A DNA stretch of 20,151 nucleotides from Chara braunii (taxonomy: Eukaryota > Streptophyta > Charophyceae > Charales > Characeae). Shown here in pieces: positions 1 through 10,363 of this stretch. The position numbers and the translations under genes are program-made. Numbering within the stretch: position 1 is the stretch's first letter; every line of letters begins with the position of its first letter. The notes beneath the pieces were generated by a model. It ran no database searches. It had not been told where the DNA came from and worked only from the letters and a program-made list of their open reading frames with translations. The DNA lies in the NCBI GenBank assembly GCA_003427395.1, contig BFEA01000391.1, positions 509,098-529,248 on the forward strand. Reading direction: 5' to 3'.

Positions 1-84
<84 letters not shown>
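1..84. repeat. (TC)n microsatellite
   Basis: The window opens with an uninterrupted TC dinucleotide run of about 84 bases, which then frays into CT-rich sequence to about position 120. It is a simple-sequence repeat. The window edge cuts it, so its full length is unknown. Confidence 0.98.
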
Positions 85-86
<2 letters not shown>

Positions 87-2640
87 TCTCTCTCTATCAC
101 TTTCATTGTCTCTCCTTTGAGCTTTGACCTTCACCTCTTCCCTCCCCCTCCTCTTCCTTCTTGGCACGTAACTAGCCCCACCCCACTTGTTACATTGTCA
201 GGGAACGAACGGTGAAAAGAAGCGGTCCTCAGTTGGTGTAGAAAGAGAGCAAGGGAAGGGTAGCCGGTCGCTTGCGCCACCAAGAAGGAGAAAGGAAAGC
301 CCATTGAGGATTTTGGGAAGGCAAGATCCTTGCGAAAAGAGAAGGAAAGAGAGTTTGGCACAAGGTCAGTTGACTCAACCATTCCCCCAACTGCATGACT
401 AAGGAGAATGCATGGTTTGATTGTGGGAAGGAAGGGTAGGTTGAAAGAACCCTGGAAGGGAAAAAGAACTTAGGCTTGCGGGAAGGGCAATGTGTTGACC
501 CCAATGGGGGATTGTATCGGTCTTTGTTTTGTGTGGGACTATGCAGGTGAGTAGCTTAGGTCACTTGAGCGGGATTGGGTCCGGGATTTGCAAGCGAAAG
601 GAAAGGATGAGGATCCGACGGGGAAGGCCACGGGCCTAGCGTAAACTTTTATGCGGGTGGACCTTGGTGTGGGATGCTTGGGAAAGAGGGTCAAGGAAAA
701 GAGGGTGTGGCTTTGCATGATGAACGTGTGTTTCGACTCCTTGCATGCAATATGGAAGCCCGAAAGGACTAAGGGCGAGCGACGGATATGTGAACAGGAT
801 GCAATCGTCAACCAAAAGAAAAATTAGGGGCTATGGGATGGACGGCGCCGCCGCGCCCCGATGATGCCATGGGGATCGTTGTGCCTAGGGAAAAAAATGT
901 GTGGCCCAAGGATGACGCTTGGCCTAAGCACAAGAGAGGAAAAACTCTCACTAACCCCCCTGGACTGTATGTGTATTGGAAGGAGCAATTGTCTGGCCAC
1001 ACCTAAATGAATTGAGAAAAACGTCGCGAGTGACCATAAAGCTACCATCTAGCACGAGAGCGGAGCTACATCCCCTAATGTAAAGTCCTCTCGCAAATGA
1101 CCCATCCCCATCCATCTCATAGCACTAGGTGGGGGTGCCCCTAGGACGAATGACCCGCGCCCTTAGCGTGAGCATGGGCGGGTCGAGCCAAATGGGACCC
1201 GCAAAGGGGTGGACTCAGGCTCGAAAGCCTAACAGGGTACGGCCCTACAAAAAATGGTGGAGGCGCCGGGTATAGGGTTAAATTGACCCTTACGATTCTG
1301 GAAGGGGCGTCCACCGCATGATCGTGTACACAGCCGAAGAAAAGAAATTTGGACTTGTGCGTGCTCTTTCCCTTTAGTGAATCAGACTTGAGAGTGGCTG
1401 GGCGCATGGCATGGTCAGGCCTGAAGGTATAACATGTTTGAGTGCACTTGATTAGCCATCTCCTCGTGAGATGTCTCTAGCCCCCCTTCCTCCGGCGCTG
1501 GTGTTCGGCAGTCCGGGGAAGCCTCGGGCAAGTCGAAGGTCGACCCTTCCTCTTCGTGTGAAAGAAGGGCTCCAGTTACCTGGCAGGCGGTTGGTGCTTC
1601 GGCTTAGGCCGGATTCCAATGAAAATCCCGCGCCGGAGTGATCCGGCCGATTGGGTGCTCTTCTCTCTTTCTTCTTCTGAGCCCAGCGGGCTCATGCACT
1701 ATGCACGTTAAATGCTTGAAGGAACCAATATCAGCACAATGGTAATCGAGAAGGAACGATCCTACCCTATGAACGGACAGACGAAGGAAGATAAGGGAAT
1801 AAAGGGAGTTGCTAGACTCCAAGGAAAATTAGCTCACCCTTGAAGATGCTCACGAAAAGGAACCAACCACTGTGTATGGACAATTGGGGGAGTGACACAC
1901 ATTGTTCTGAGAGAGAATTGTGAGGCTTGGGTTGGAAGCGCTGGGTGCACCAAGGGAAAGACACTTGTTCTATGTGTGTCCCACTTGGGACTTGTGATCT
2001 GCATATGGGGAACTGAGCGTCCTGCCACTTCGGAAGGAAAGAGTGGGTTTGCACCAACTGGTGTGGGAGTGCGAAACGTCGTTCTTTTTGAAGTTCGCCA
2101 GGTTCCATGCGCGGAGGTCGGGCCACGGAGCTGTCTGACAGGAGTTGGTCTCGTCGGTTGATTAGTAGCATTCCCTCCTGGGTAGACCGAGCATCGCTCG
2201 GCACCTTACCCACATGGGGTGTGAAACGTCTCCTCAGGCGGGGCGGCTGCTTGTCGGCAGATGACAGGGGGACCACTGCGTGTGGGGCACAAAGGGAGCC
2301 TCGGAGGCGATTAGTAGCTCCTCGCGGTACGGCATGGTAAAGGCTGATTCTTATCAGACCAATGGATGTGAATGCCCGGACGACTGACTTTTGTCCTTAC
2401 AGGGGTACGCGGGGTGACTCCCGGTGCCAACGGGGGTGTGCAAGAGCGTCAAGACGGGATGGGGTATTCTGGGCAAGAAGGTGAGGGTGTTCCCCCACTG
2501 GAGTCTGGGTATCGGGCTCGCGACGGTTGAGCTGTGCTTGAGGTACGGGATAAAACTGTGCCGATAGTAACAATGGAGAGACCACTTGGGAAAAAGGATG
2601 CTGAGGAGATGACCGGCCTGTGTGCGAGGATTGCCTGGTT
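85..2640. other. No convincing gene; A/G-rich non-coding stretch
   Basis: Open frames here are short, overlap on both strands and show no recognisable motif. I see short inverted repeats: an 8-bp stem at 1607-1614 with 1641-1648, a GAGCCC/GGGCTC stem at about 1678-1692, and a CCGAGC/GCTCGG stem near 2188-2202. A GATTAGTAGC word occurs near 2160 and again near 2310, in loosely similar surroundings. A pyrimidine stretch ending in TTACAG|G near 2390-2402 could pass for a splice acceptor but has no supporting exon. This could be leader or LTR-derived DNA of the element that follows, but no similarity to the putative 3' LTR was seen. Confidence 0.5.
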
Positions 2641-2664
2641 TTGTTTCTTTTTCGTGCCTTCCTC

Positions 2665-2671
2665 TATAAAG
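2665..2671 (+). promoter_or_regulatory. TATA-like box upstream of the domain array
   Basis: TATAAAG follows a pyrimidine-rich stretch. The next ATGs on the + strand are about 85-135 bases further on (2751, and 2802 opening a short acidic peptide). The spacing suits a promoter for the 2.9-6.4 kb array, but a single TATA-like word in AT-containing sequence is weak evidence. Confidence 0.2.
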
Positions 2672-2901
2672 TTGTTTGAGATTGTTGGGAAGGGACCTAG
2701 TTCCCAAGTCTGTTCTCACCTCCTATCTAAGTCTGCACGAGTGAGAGAAGATGGACAGGGAGCAAGGATAGGAGTCGGAAGGAAAGGAACCAAGAAAAGG
2801 AATGTCAGCTGATGATGACCAATTGAAGGTGCGACGGGGTAACAATACTCGGAAAGTGGGCGAAGGAAATTAGGAAGACCCTGATGGGGGGTCTGAAATA
2901 A

Positions 2902-3840
2902 TTCTCATCTAGAAAAGGAGTTAGCCTGACCGGAGGGGCCGTGTGGTGCTCTCTTATGAAAAACAGGAACTGGGGACCAGAAAACGGGATGACGCGGTGG
3001 CTGTCGTCTCCAGTCTATCCTAGCGGTCCGGAAATGCTGATAGATGTAAAGGGCGGAGTATCCATCGTTCTCCCGGAAGAAGGAACGTGGACAGACCTGG
3101 AGCCAGCCTATCAAACTGTGATGCTGGACAAGAAGGACGCGTTCCTCTGGATAAAGACGATATGGATTAAGGTCGGTCTGACGAGACTGTTGTCGAGCTT
3201 GATGGACTTGGAATTCTGGAGGACGGTGGAAGCCCGAGGGTGGGTCTACCTATTCCAAGAAAATGAAAATGCGACGGTAATAGAATTGGTGTTGGGGACT
3301 GTGCCGGACTTGCTATTTAGGCAGGCAGAGCGGGAGGTAGTATGGGCAGCTTGTCAACGGGTGAAAATGGAGAGGGACAGAGTAGAGGTGCGAGTGGAAC
3401 TCGGGGATAGAGAAAACGTGAGGCGACCCCTCAGAACGATGAGATCCGTACTACCCTCGTTTCTGGTGGACGCGGTTTTTGGAACCCGGAATAGATTGGA
3501 AGAGATATGCCGGTCAATGACAAACCTGAGGCTGTACCAGTTGCTCGACAAGACTTTTTCAAGTTGTCGGTAGCAATGGGGCCTTTCGGAGGAAACTGGG
3601 CGGAAGAGTTAGCCGACATGTTAAACTACCTTAGCACTGACGACGTCTATGTCCCTAGCCCAGTACATTGGCAGATAGTTTACCGGAATGTGGCAATAGG
3701 GGAAACCTTCTTAGAAGGGTTGAGGGAATTGTTCTACGATGAAGAGGATGATTTCAGTGACGGCGGGAACGATGACGAGAAAGGATTGAGACTTTTGAGA
3801 AGGGAGGCTTACCCGGGGAAATGGGTGGTCGGCTCTGTGC
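2902..3840 (+). pseudogene. Unit A of the domain array (frameshifted)
   Basis: This is the first array unit. The frame is open from 2902 to 3573; the aligned unit start is ATG 2989, with a possible upstream ATG at 2956. The invariant Trp falls at about residue 59 (KTIW). A second, helical half carries LPSFLVDAVFG, matching VPRFMVDLVFG in unit D. The frame then changes at a five-T run at about 3555-3559: the end of frame 1 and the continuation in frame 3 (to 3890) together match unit D without a gap, so a one-base loss is the simplest reading. The shifted part contains AMGPFGGNWAEEL and ends in the acidic LFYDEEDD. Function is unknown; the overlap of the two frames is the visible lesion. Confidence 0.6.
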
Positions 3841-4552
3841 AGGAAGAAGGCAATGGCCAGGGAACTACTGCTAAGGGACTGCACGTTTAAAGGATGGGAG
3901 CCGAAACGAGTTAAAGGGGGGGAAGAAATGTCTATACCAGCAGATAATGAATGGAGAGGGACCACATGCGACTGGATTGGAATCGAGATTGCACCAGAAT
4001 TATCGTACCTATGGGTAGAACGCATCTGGAACCCGATGAGGAAAGAGGAAGGATGGGAGGAGATTGCGGAAGGAAGGGTGGAATCGGTCGGGACGGCCAT
4101 CCTCTTCGAGCAAGGGTGACACCTATTTTGCATAACGCTTGCAGCAGGACAAAGTCCGGTGTGGCTTCTGGGGAATGCCGAGGCAAGGACTCGGAGGGCA
4201 GGCGAGAGGTTTGCCAACAAATTTGGGTACCCGAGTTCGTGGCGGACTGGTTGGGGGTATTGACCACGTGGCAGACGTGGCCATCACTATGGGGCGGATA
4301 CACGTAGATTGTGCATGGCTGTCAGAAGAGTTTTATAAAACATCGCTGAAATTCAGGCCCTTCTACGGCGACAGAGTCGGAGAGGTCCTCATCATTTTGA
4401 ATACGGACCGGTACGACCAACAAGAAGTAGCCCCAGAGATCAGGGAGGCCATAATCCGCAGAGAGGTAGCGGCAACACCTTGCTATGTGGATGATGTGTT
4501 CAAACTATTCGAAGTAGGAGCAGGAAAAACCCGAACTAGCGGGGTAAGCTAG
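3841..4552 (+). pseudogene. Unit B of the domain array (stop, two frameshifts, internal loss)
   Basis: The aligned start is ATG 3853. The first half reads in frame 1 and keeps CDWIGIEI and the invariant Trp at residue 59 (ERIW). An in-frame TGA at 4117-4119 sits exactly where units C and D have Trp (G-W), and homology to unit C continues past it (ITLAAGQ opposite VLLASGE). The frame then changes twice between about 4200 and 4260: VPEFVADWLG is read in frame 3, then HVADV onward in frame 2. Frame 2 carries KFRPFYGDRVGEVL and ends in YVDDVFKLFE before TAG at 4550. The unit is about 30 residues shorter than the others, from a loss in the middle. It is the most damaged copy. Confidence 0.6.
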
Positions 4553-4707
4553 GGGGTAAGGGGAGAAGAGAGGAAGGAAGGGGAAAATTAGGGGGTGACG
4601 TAGATTGGAAAACATGTATACTATGTGGACCAGCCAGGGATAAAGATACTAAGACGGGGAATGGGGTGTCCGACTATTGTGAGGGTCACTGCGGCGTCGC
4701 AGGATAA

Positions 4708-5508
4708 GGATCAAAGGCGGGTAAAGGACATGCAATGACACGAAGGAGGACGTTCCTCGAGGGTCGCCCACTGGGGATTGAGCCGCCAAGGGAAGTGACC
4801 GGCGACGTAGAAATCAGCCGACCTACCGTAAATGAGATCCGGCACCCGTTGGTGGATTGGGTCGGGGTTGAGCTTATGGAAAACACGGTTTACCTGGTGA
4901 CCAAGGTTGAATGGCATGCGGATGGAAATGATGGGTGGAACCCGGACCCGCGGGGACATGTGCGCGCGGAAGGAAGGTTGTATATGTCAGGGGACGGATG
5001 GCGCGCGTTCAGGGTCCTGCTAGCGTCGGGGGAAGATCCGCTAAACATGTTCGAAGGAGCATGGCAGTTGGTGTGGCAGGCAGGGTTCGAGTTCGCGGAC
5101 CCTGAGTTCAATGATGTAATGGCGGACCTTAGGGTGGCCATGGCCGGGAGTTTCAATTTGCCTGGTGAGAATGTTCGAATGAGATTGCCACCCTTCTTAC
5201 TAGAAAAATTGGGTGGGCTGGATTTTGTCAGGCGGGTAGTGGCCGACCTCACCGACCTGAAGTTTGAAGAGACGATGGTCCACCGAGAATATTACCGGGC
5301 CTTCCTAGAGATAGGGCCGTTCGACGGTGAGCGAAGATGTGAGGTGTTGTGAATACTGCGCGCCGTGTTCACCACAAGGCCTAGAGTTTCAGTGGTTAGC
5401 GATGAGGTTCTATGGGGCGTCGTCCGAAGAGAAATAGACCAGAGGCTGATTTACGTAGATGATTTGTACCGCCTATACGAGCCATCAGAAGTGGAGATAG
5501 GTCAATGA
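4708..5508 (+). pseudogene. Unit C of the domain array (one in-frame TGA)
   Basis: This is the best preserved unit. The frame opens after TAA 4705 and the aligned start is ATG 4735. In order it has a basic start (MTRRR), an EVTGDVEISRP strand, DWVGVEL, TVYLVTKVEW with the invariant Trp at residue 60, a second strand pair around EGRLYMSGDGW, then a mostly helical half with LPPFLLEKLGG and EIGPFDGERRCEVL. A TGA at 5350-5352 interrupts it, but the same frame continues with clear homology (VSDEVLW, IYVDDLYRLYEPSE) to TGA 5506-5508. That gives 258 codons, equal in length to unit D. In unit B the column of the internal stop is Ile. Product unknown; probably a globular alpha/beta domain. Confidence 0.65.
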
Positions 5509-5652
5509 AAAGAGAAAGGAAAGAAAATGGAATAAGGAGGAAAAGGAAGGCGAGATAAGGACCAGGGACTGCCCAAGTGGTGGTCGAAGGAATGAATGAA
5601 ATAAGCAGAGTTCGCTTGCTGTTTAAACTGTGCAGGGAACCGCTAACCGACG

Positions 5653-6438
5653 ATGGCAATGAGACGCGCCCGGATGTCGCGACGACCCACACACTCTCGG
5701 CCACCCGTGGAAAGCGGAGATGGATGGGAAGTGTCACTTTCGACAAGCTACACAGTTTGGGGGATTGACAGGGAGTGGAGAGCTGTGACCTTGGGGAGGG
5801 ACTAGGCGTTCATGATGGTAGAATGTTTGTGGAGTGGTATGAGGTTCAATAGGGGGCCGGGGGACGATCTATATGCTGAGTTGAGGGTGACAGGGACCGT
5901 ATACCTACCGGAAATTGGATGGCACATGCTAGGAACCGAGATGGCACTAGGGCATGGGCTGCTGCCGATCTTCCGAAGGGCTGCCAGGGCAGTGGACCGG
6001 ACAGGTCAAAAGGTTCAGGGGAGGAGGAATGTAGGACTGAGAACTCTGGTGGAGGTAGGAGGATGTCGAGAGTTTAGGGCCCCGATGACAGGATTGCGGT
6101 GTCGAGTACCCCGTTTCATGGTGGACCTAGTATTCGGCAGCCTCTCGAGGGCAAGAGACTTGGTGGACTCGACCCTAGTTTGGATCCACCACTTCCAACT
6201 GCAGATGACGGGAATGTTTTACGATGTGTCAGTCAGGCATGGGCCGTTTTGGGGAAATCGGCCCCGTGAGCTACTCGAACTCATCGAAATTCTGATATTC
6301 GGGTTACCGCGCTTGGCGTTCGAAGAATATGAACCAATAATTATCAGGGAGATAGAAATGGGAGAAAATTACCTTGTAGGGGTGGCTAACCTGTTCGAAG
6401 AGCCTGATGAACGGGGCAGGCATGAGGGACCGGCGTAA
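5653..6438 (+). pseudogene. Unit D of the domain array (one in-frame TAG)
   Basis: The frame opens at 5647 and the aligned ATG is 5659. The first half reads through SGDGWEVSLSTSYTVW to a TAG at 5803-5805, after which the same frame continues with AFMMVECLW, its Trp aligning with the other units at residue 58. It then carries GTVYLPEIGW, VPRFMVDLVFG, HGPFWGNRPRELL and the acidic end LFEEPDE before TAA 6436-6438. A start at ATG 5812 would give a 208-residue remnant lacking the first 50 residues of the domain. Frame 1 stays largely open after the TAA to about 6639, interrupted by TGA 6487-6489, so the original protein may have been longer. Function unknown. Confidence 0.6.
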
Positions 6439-6896
6439 GAAAAGTACCGGGGACAGGCAGCGAAAGCAAAGGTTGGAAAAACAGAATGAGGGATTGACCA
6501 TCTGTGGAAGGTAGTGGTCGGAGTCCTATTCTACCTTAGAACACAGCAAAAAGGGACTAGGAAGGCCATCACCGTTGAGGACGCTGAGGGCATCCGGGAG
6601 TCGGGAATGCAAAAGGGTCATCCTCAAGAGGAGAGTCGCTAACCCTGGATACCGCCTTAGAACCGAGGTACGGCAGTGACAAAACGTTGAACCTCGGCAG
6701 CGAGCCTTCCGGCAGAAGAAAAGAAACTGGCACCCTGCTGAGTAAGAAAACGTCAGATAAGCCGTCCCGACTGTTATAAGACGGAAAGTATGGAAATAGC
6801 AAAAATAAGGAGGACCTTAGGACCTGGGAACTAGGGAAGATGTGAACAACCGGCCGTCTCGCAAAAAACGTTTTCCATGTGCAAGGTTAGGAAAGG
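6439..6896 (+). other. Broken coding-like spacer between array and gag
   Basis: Frame 1 is open from 6490 to about 6639. Frame 3, the frame used by gag, is open from 6588 to TAA 6777-6779 with a hydrophilic, Ser/Lys/Arg-rich composition (including SGRRKETGTLLSKKTSDKPS) and no clear ATG. Both could be remnants of a link between the array protein and gag, or the leader of the element. I find no primer-binding-site-like sequence that I trust in this stretch. Confidence 0.3.
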
Positions 6897-8539
6897 ATGG
6901 CGTCAGAAGAAGAGGCTGGGAACTTGCGGAGCAAAGGGAGTCAGGGCACGGAAAGGGGTGTGGAACGGAACGAAGGGTCGGTAAGGGACCGAGAGTCGGC
7001 GAATCCAGAAGGAACCAAGGAAGACGGGAAGGATCTCTCGATGGGGGAAAGTTCGAAAAAAGTCGGCGGAGGTAAATGAGGATCTCAGGGGAATAAAGAA
7101 GGAAGGGATAAGGAAAGGTCGGGTCCGCGAAGCTTGGATGGGGTCATATCCAAGAAAGTGAAAGTCTCGGATGCGCGACGTAAGTTGGAAGAAATAGAAA
7201 GGCGAACCACGAAGTATAAGGCAAAGCTTATTGAGGAGATGATGGTTGGGAATGAAGGGGATCGTCCGGGGGAGGAACCACGGGAAGAGCGGAGGACCAG
7301 TCAGGACGAAATCGGGCACGGAAGGAAGGATAGTAGCCACAGGAGGTCTCCTAATAAAAAAGGAAAGAAGAAAGGGGACTTTCCGGGTGTAGAAGCAGAA
7401 AAAGCTACAAACCCCCCTGCCATAGACAGTGGTGCTAGCCGCTTGCCTGCCGCCCCAAAAATAATGAAGGTTTGTGACGGACTTTGAAGTCCCAGAGAAA
7501 GGGTGTTAGGATGGTTCGATCCGGAGGGAACAACGAAAGTCAGAGAAAGGCAGAAGGATAGCAAGGAAGGAGAAGGGGCTAGTACGGCTGGCGAAGCAGG
7601 TAGCTCTGAGGGAGGACTCAATAAAATAGTATCCACCCTCACTCGGGCGCTGAACAAAAATCAGGGGTACCTAGCGGATGCCAAGAGGAAACTCACTTTC
7701 GACGGGGCGAACATTACGGAATTCCTGATATACTACGAGAACCTAGCAGCCTTGTTGAAATGGAGTGAGGAAGTGAAGATGGACCTCCTAGGGCAGCACG
7801 TGTCACTGAGCTTGGGAAGAGACATAATGACCATCGTCGCCGCCAGCGGATCCTGGAAAGAAACCCGAAATGAGATGATGAGAAAATACCTAAAGGCGGA
7901 GAAAATAGTTACAGAAGCAGAATTGACAGTTGTTCAGAGGAAGAACTATGCAACTTACAACGCCTTCCTAGGGGCATTTACTTTAGTGGCGCTACGGATT
8001 CCCGGGGTAACAGACTTGATCATGAGCAAGTATTTCCTTAGACAGTTCTCCAAGTTCGACAAGGATAAGATTTTGTCGGCCTATCAACAGATCAACAAAT
8101 TTGAGTACACAAGGGACGTAGACTTCAGCACGGTAACAGACCTCGCAGAGAAGACAATGGTAACCGAGATGTTAGCCTTGCTTAAAGAAGGGGAAGTTAT
8201 AGACTTGATCGAAAATACGGGAGATAAGGTGAAGAAGGGGATAGAAAGCTTGCACGAACAGTGCACGGGGTTGATAATAAGATAGAAAGGGTGGAAAATG
8301 CACTATTGGTTATGCAGGCGCAAGTATCCCGACCCGCCCTCCCGCCCAAAGAGGCTGTGGTCCCGGCAGCAGTAGCCAACCGAGGATACGGCAGGAAAGA
8401 TCCGGCCAATGAGCATTGTAGATATTGCACGATGATCGGACACTTTGTGCGAACCTGCCCAGAACTCAATCACGACATTATGAGGCAGAGGTGTAGCAGA
8501 TCCCTTAAAGGCGAAATTTTCGGACCTCAGGGAGAGTGA
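6897..8539 (+). pseudogene. gag: Ty3/gypsy-type gag (capsid and CCHC zinc knuckle), broken
   Basis: Gag forms the retrotransposon's cytoplasmic particle and packages its RNA. A likely start is ATG 6897, following TAG 6888-6890, and opens a charged, disordered N-terminus. The same frame 3 continues through TGA 7077-7079 and TGA 7485-7487 to TAG 8283-8285. The capsid-like part (7600-8200) contains LTFDGANITEFLIYYENLA, the F-D-G-x-N-[IV] type opening of gypsy gag, then a long helical region. A coiled-coil-like stretch (IESLHEQC) leads into frame 2 at about 8261-8283 (DNKIERVENALLVMQAQV), a change best explained by a one-base indel. Frame 2 holds the nucleocapsid zinc knuckle C-x2-C-x4-H-x4-C (first Cys at 8417) and runs to TGA 8537-8539, after which the frame stays open. 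Confidence 0.85.
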
Positions 8540-9184
8540 ATAAACTGGAATTCACCAGGTGGAATGCGGCGAGCGGTTATCATCCTAAATAACCTGGATA
8601 TAGCCGCCGTAGAAGCCGAGCCGGTAGCAAACATTGTTTGGGACCAGCCGCGGGGCCGCGGAGCACAAGTCAATTTCATCCTAGAAAGTAATGGACAAGA
8701 TAGGGTGAACATCACCACTTGGCAGACAGGGGCAGAAAAGAAACTTATCCGAGATACGGTAATGGAAGAGGTTGCAGGAACCAGTGCAAACCAAGGTGAG
8801 ACTGAGACCGGGGAGTTGGAGAAAGTTTACGGGAAAACAAGGGAAGAGGAACCGATAGACAAAGCCACGGCGGCAAAGAAAAAGTTTAGATACCAAATCC
8901 CGATCTTGACCATGCCAGAAATCGATGACACCCTAAGCAAGTTGTTGGGAACCATGGTGTCGGTGTCCTTTCAAACTATGCTGCAAGCAAGCTCGAGATT
9001 GCTTAAAGGACTCAGACAATTATTAACTCGCAGACGCGTAGAGGTGGAAGAGGCCCCAGAAATACAGAAACAGGAAACGGAGGAGGTTGAGGCACTGCAA
9101 GGGGTCGCCAACCTCCAGAGGATTTCAGGAGATCTGAAGGACCTGGAAAAAGGTCTTCGCAGACATTCGCTTAAGCCTACCTGA
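8540..9184 (+). pseudogene. Gag-pol linker region upstream of protease
   Basis: This continues frame 2 directly after TGA 8537-8539, so it was probably fused to the zinc-knuckle segment; the ATG at 8564 is internal. The first part is mixed beta-like sequence (VNFILESNGQDRVNITTW) followed by an acidic, charged stretch. At about 8885-9040 there is a helical block (YQIPILTMPEIDDTLSKLLG, then SVSFQTMLQASSRLLKGL). It resembles the I-x-x-x-L-L / L-x-x-L-L-x-x-S-P block that precedes the protease in many fungal and algal gypsy polyproteins; this is family knowledge, not a search result. Near 9150 an A-run marks a change to frame 3 (VFADIRLSLPDREGGEVMR), which joins naturally to the protease. Confidence 0.65.
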
Positions 9185-9719
9185 CCGAGAAGGTGGCGAG
9201 GTCATGAGGGCACCTCTCGGGACAAAGCTCGGCTTCCATGCACTACCTGTAGGAAAGTTGAAAGTCCAGATCGGAACTCATCATACAAACGCACTAGTAG
9301 ACGGAGGCGCCGAAATTACCCTCATACGTAGAGACTTCGCGACGATTACGGGCTGCACGATAAACAAGAAAGTAACAGGGAGAATCCGGGGGTCCGGCGG
9401 AAAAATTTTGTTCGTTGGGTATGTCACTAAGTGTGCGGTCAAGGATGGGGTCAGGGAGTCGATCTGGTCATTTCAGCGGATGACTGTAATGGAGGAAATG
9501 GACCACGACTTAATCATCGGGAAACCATGGTGCGCCAATGTAGAAATGATAGGCATGCACTTGCACGATGACACTTACATGGTAGATATAGAGGACCCAG
9601 TGACCGGTCGGGGAGAGTTTCTCCGACTCCTTGGGACCGGAGGAGACCCTCCGAAGGGAAAGTTGGCGACTTTGTCACCAACGTTCGAGGATAGTGCGCG
9701 AAAAGGAGCATTCGCCTGA
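9150..9719 (+). pseudogene. pol: Retropepsin-like aspartic protease domain of pol
   Basis: This domain would cleave the Gag-Pol polyprotein. Frame 3 enters near 9150 and is open to TGA 9717-9719. ATG 9204 is internal to the natural reading. The active-site loop is ALVDGGAEITLI with the catalytic Asp at 9300-9302, followed by the hydrophobic strand typical of retropepsins. The second hallmark, D-L-I-I-G-K-P-W near 9510-9533, corresponds to the hydrophobic-hydrophobic-G-x-P-W flap/strand motif of gypsy proteases. The usual D-[S/T]-G triad is D-G-G here, so either this lineage uses a variant or the site has mutated. The next segment is in the same frame directly after the stop. Confidence 0.75.
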
Positions 9720-10363
9720 ATGGAAGGTATGAGAGAAAGGGTGGAAATCATGATTAAGGAGGCTTTTAGCAAAAGAGAATGGATCAAGATGGGTTTGCCT
9801 CTGATGAAAAGGAGGCAAGAAGACGAGGTCTTAGGGGTCATGGTAGCAGAGAAGGAGTCGGAAGTTGAACTTGGGGTCAGTCTGCCTAAGCCGAAGGAGT
9901 GTCGGAAGGAAACGTCGGAGGTAACAATCGAAATTACAGACCTGTTACAACTCGTCAAGGTTATCAAGTACCACAAGGTGGGAGTGGACCCGGCAGCTCT
10001 TGCAAAATTTGAGGATGAGGTCCGAAAGGGCTACTGTCTGAACGGGAAGGTAGTCAACATTCAACCCCGCGTCGCGGAGATAGCAAACCCGATTCCAACC
10101 ATTCATTTTTTAGAAGAACGATCCCCGAACGAAGTATTCAGAAGTATAAACCAATAGGAAAGAAAGCTAAGCCGGTTTCGATCCTAGTGGAGACATCAAA
10201 GGGATGGCCATGGAAAAGGAGGAAGAAATTTTGAGGGTAATAAGGGCGAGGCGAGCGGAGGAAGGGCATCGGATACCCGACGAGATGGCAGACACCATGA
10301 AAATAGGGATAGACGGGTTCCTAACGGAGGAAGAAACCCGACTAAGCATGCCAAGAATATCAC
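9720..10363 (+). pseudogene. Protease-to-RT linker of pol, broken by at least three frame changes
   Basis: Frame 3 continues without a gap after TGA 9717-9719 to TAG 10155-10157. The sequence is charged and helical (EKESEVELGVSLPKPKE), then ERSPNEVFR. Near 10140 the reading passes to frame 2 (KYKPIGKKAKPVSI), near 10190 to frame 1 (MEKEEEILRVIRARRAEE, then DEMADTMKIGIDGFLTEEE) and near 10350 back to frame 2, where RT begins. Each segment resembles the pre-RT spacer of gypsy pols. The closely spaced changes look like ordinary indel decay. Confidence 0.6.

Larger units (their letters stand above)
2989..6438 (+). repeat. Tandem array of four diverged copies of one ~255-residue domain (units A-D)
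   Basis: Four successive coding stretches can be aligned with each other by eye along their length. Each begins at an ATG (2989, 3853, 4735, 5659) followed by a basic stretch. Each has a beta-rich first half ending in an invariant Trp at residue 58-60 (motifs KTIW, ERIW, KVEW, ECLW). All share a second-half signature [G/R]-P-F-x-G-[N/D/E]-[W/R]-x-x-E-[L/V]-L, then a final acidic L-[F/Y]-x-E-type segment. The ATG-to-ATG spacing is 864, 882 and 924 bases, all multiples of three, so the four units sit in one register. Divergence is high, so the duplication is old. I do not recognise the domain; no catalytic motif, signal peptide or membrane segment is evident. The array lies just upstream of gag on the same strand. 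Confidence 0.7.

Noticed and set aside
196-206. TGTCAGGGAAC as a 5' LTR start
   Set aside because: The sequence after it does not resemble that after 15076 or 18208, and no purine tract precedes it.
1205-1245. tRNA-like stretch with a GGCTCGAAAGCC arm
   Set aside because: Only a 4-bp arm forms. No acceptor, D or anticodon arms can be folded around it.
1812-2276. 154-codon minus-strand open frame in the left flank
   Set aside because: There is no recognisable motif, and frames on the opposite strand are similarly open. The composition looks like a shadow of A/G-rich DNA.
6729-6744. TGGCACCCTGCTGAG as a primer-binding site
   Set aside because: It begins TGG, but no LTR end lies before it and I cannot match it to a tRNA 3' end.
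8255-8285. Programmed frameshift between capsid and zinc knuckle
   Set aside because: There is no clear slippery heptamer, the shift lies inside gag rather than at gag-pol, and other frame changes nearby look like plain indels.
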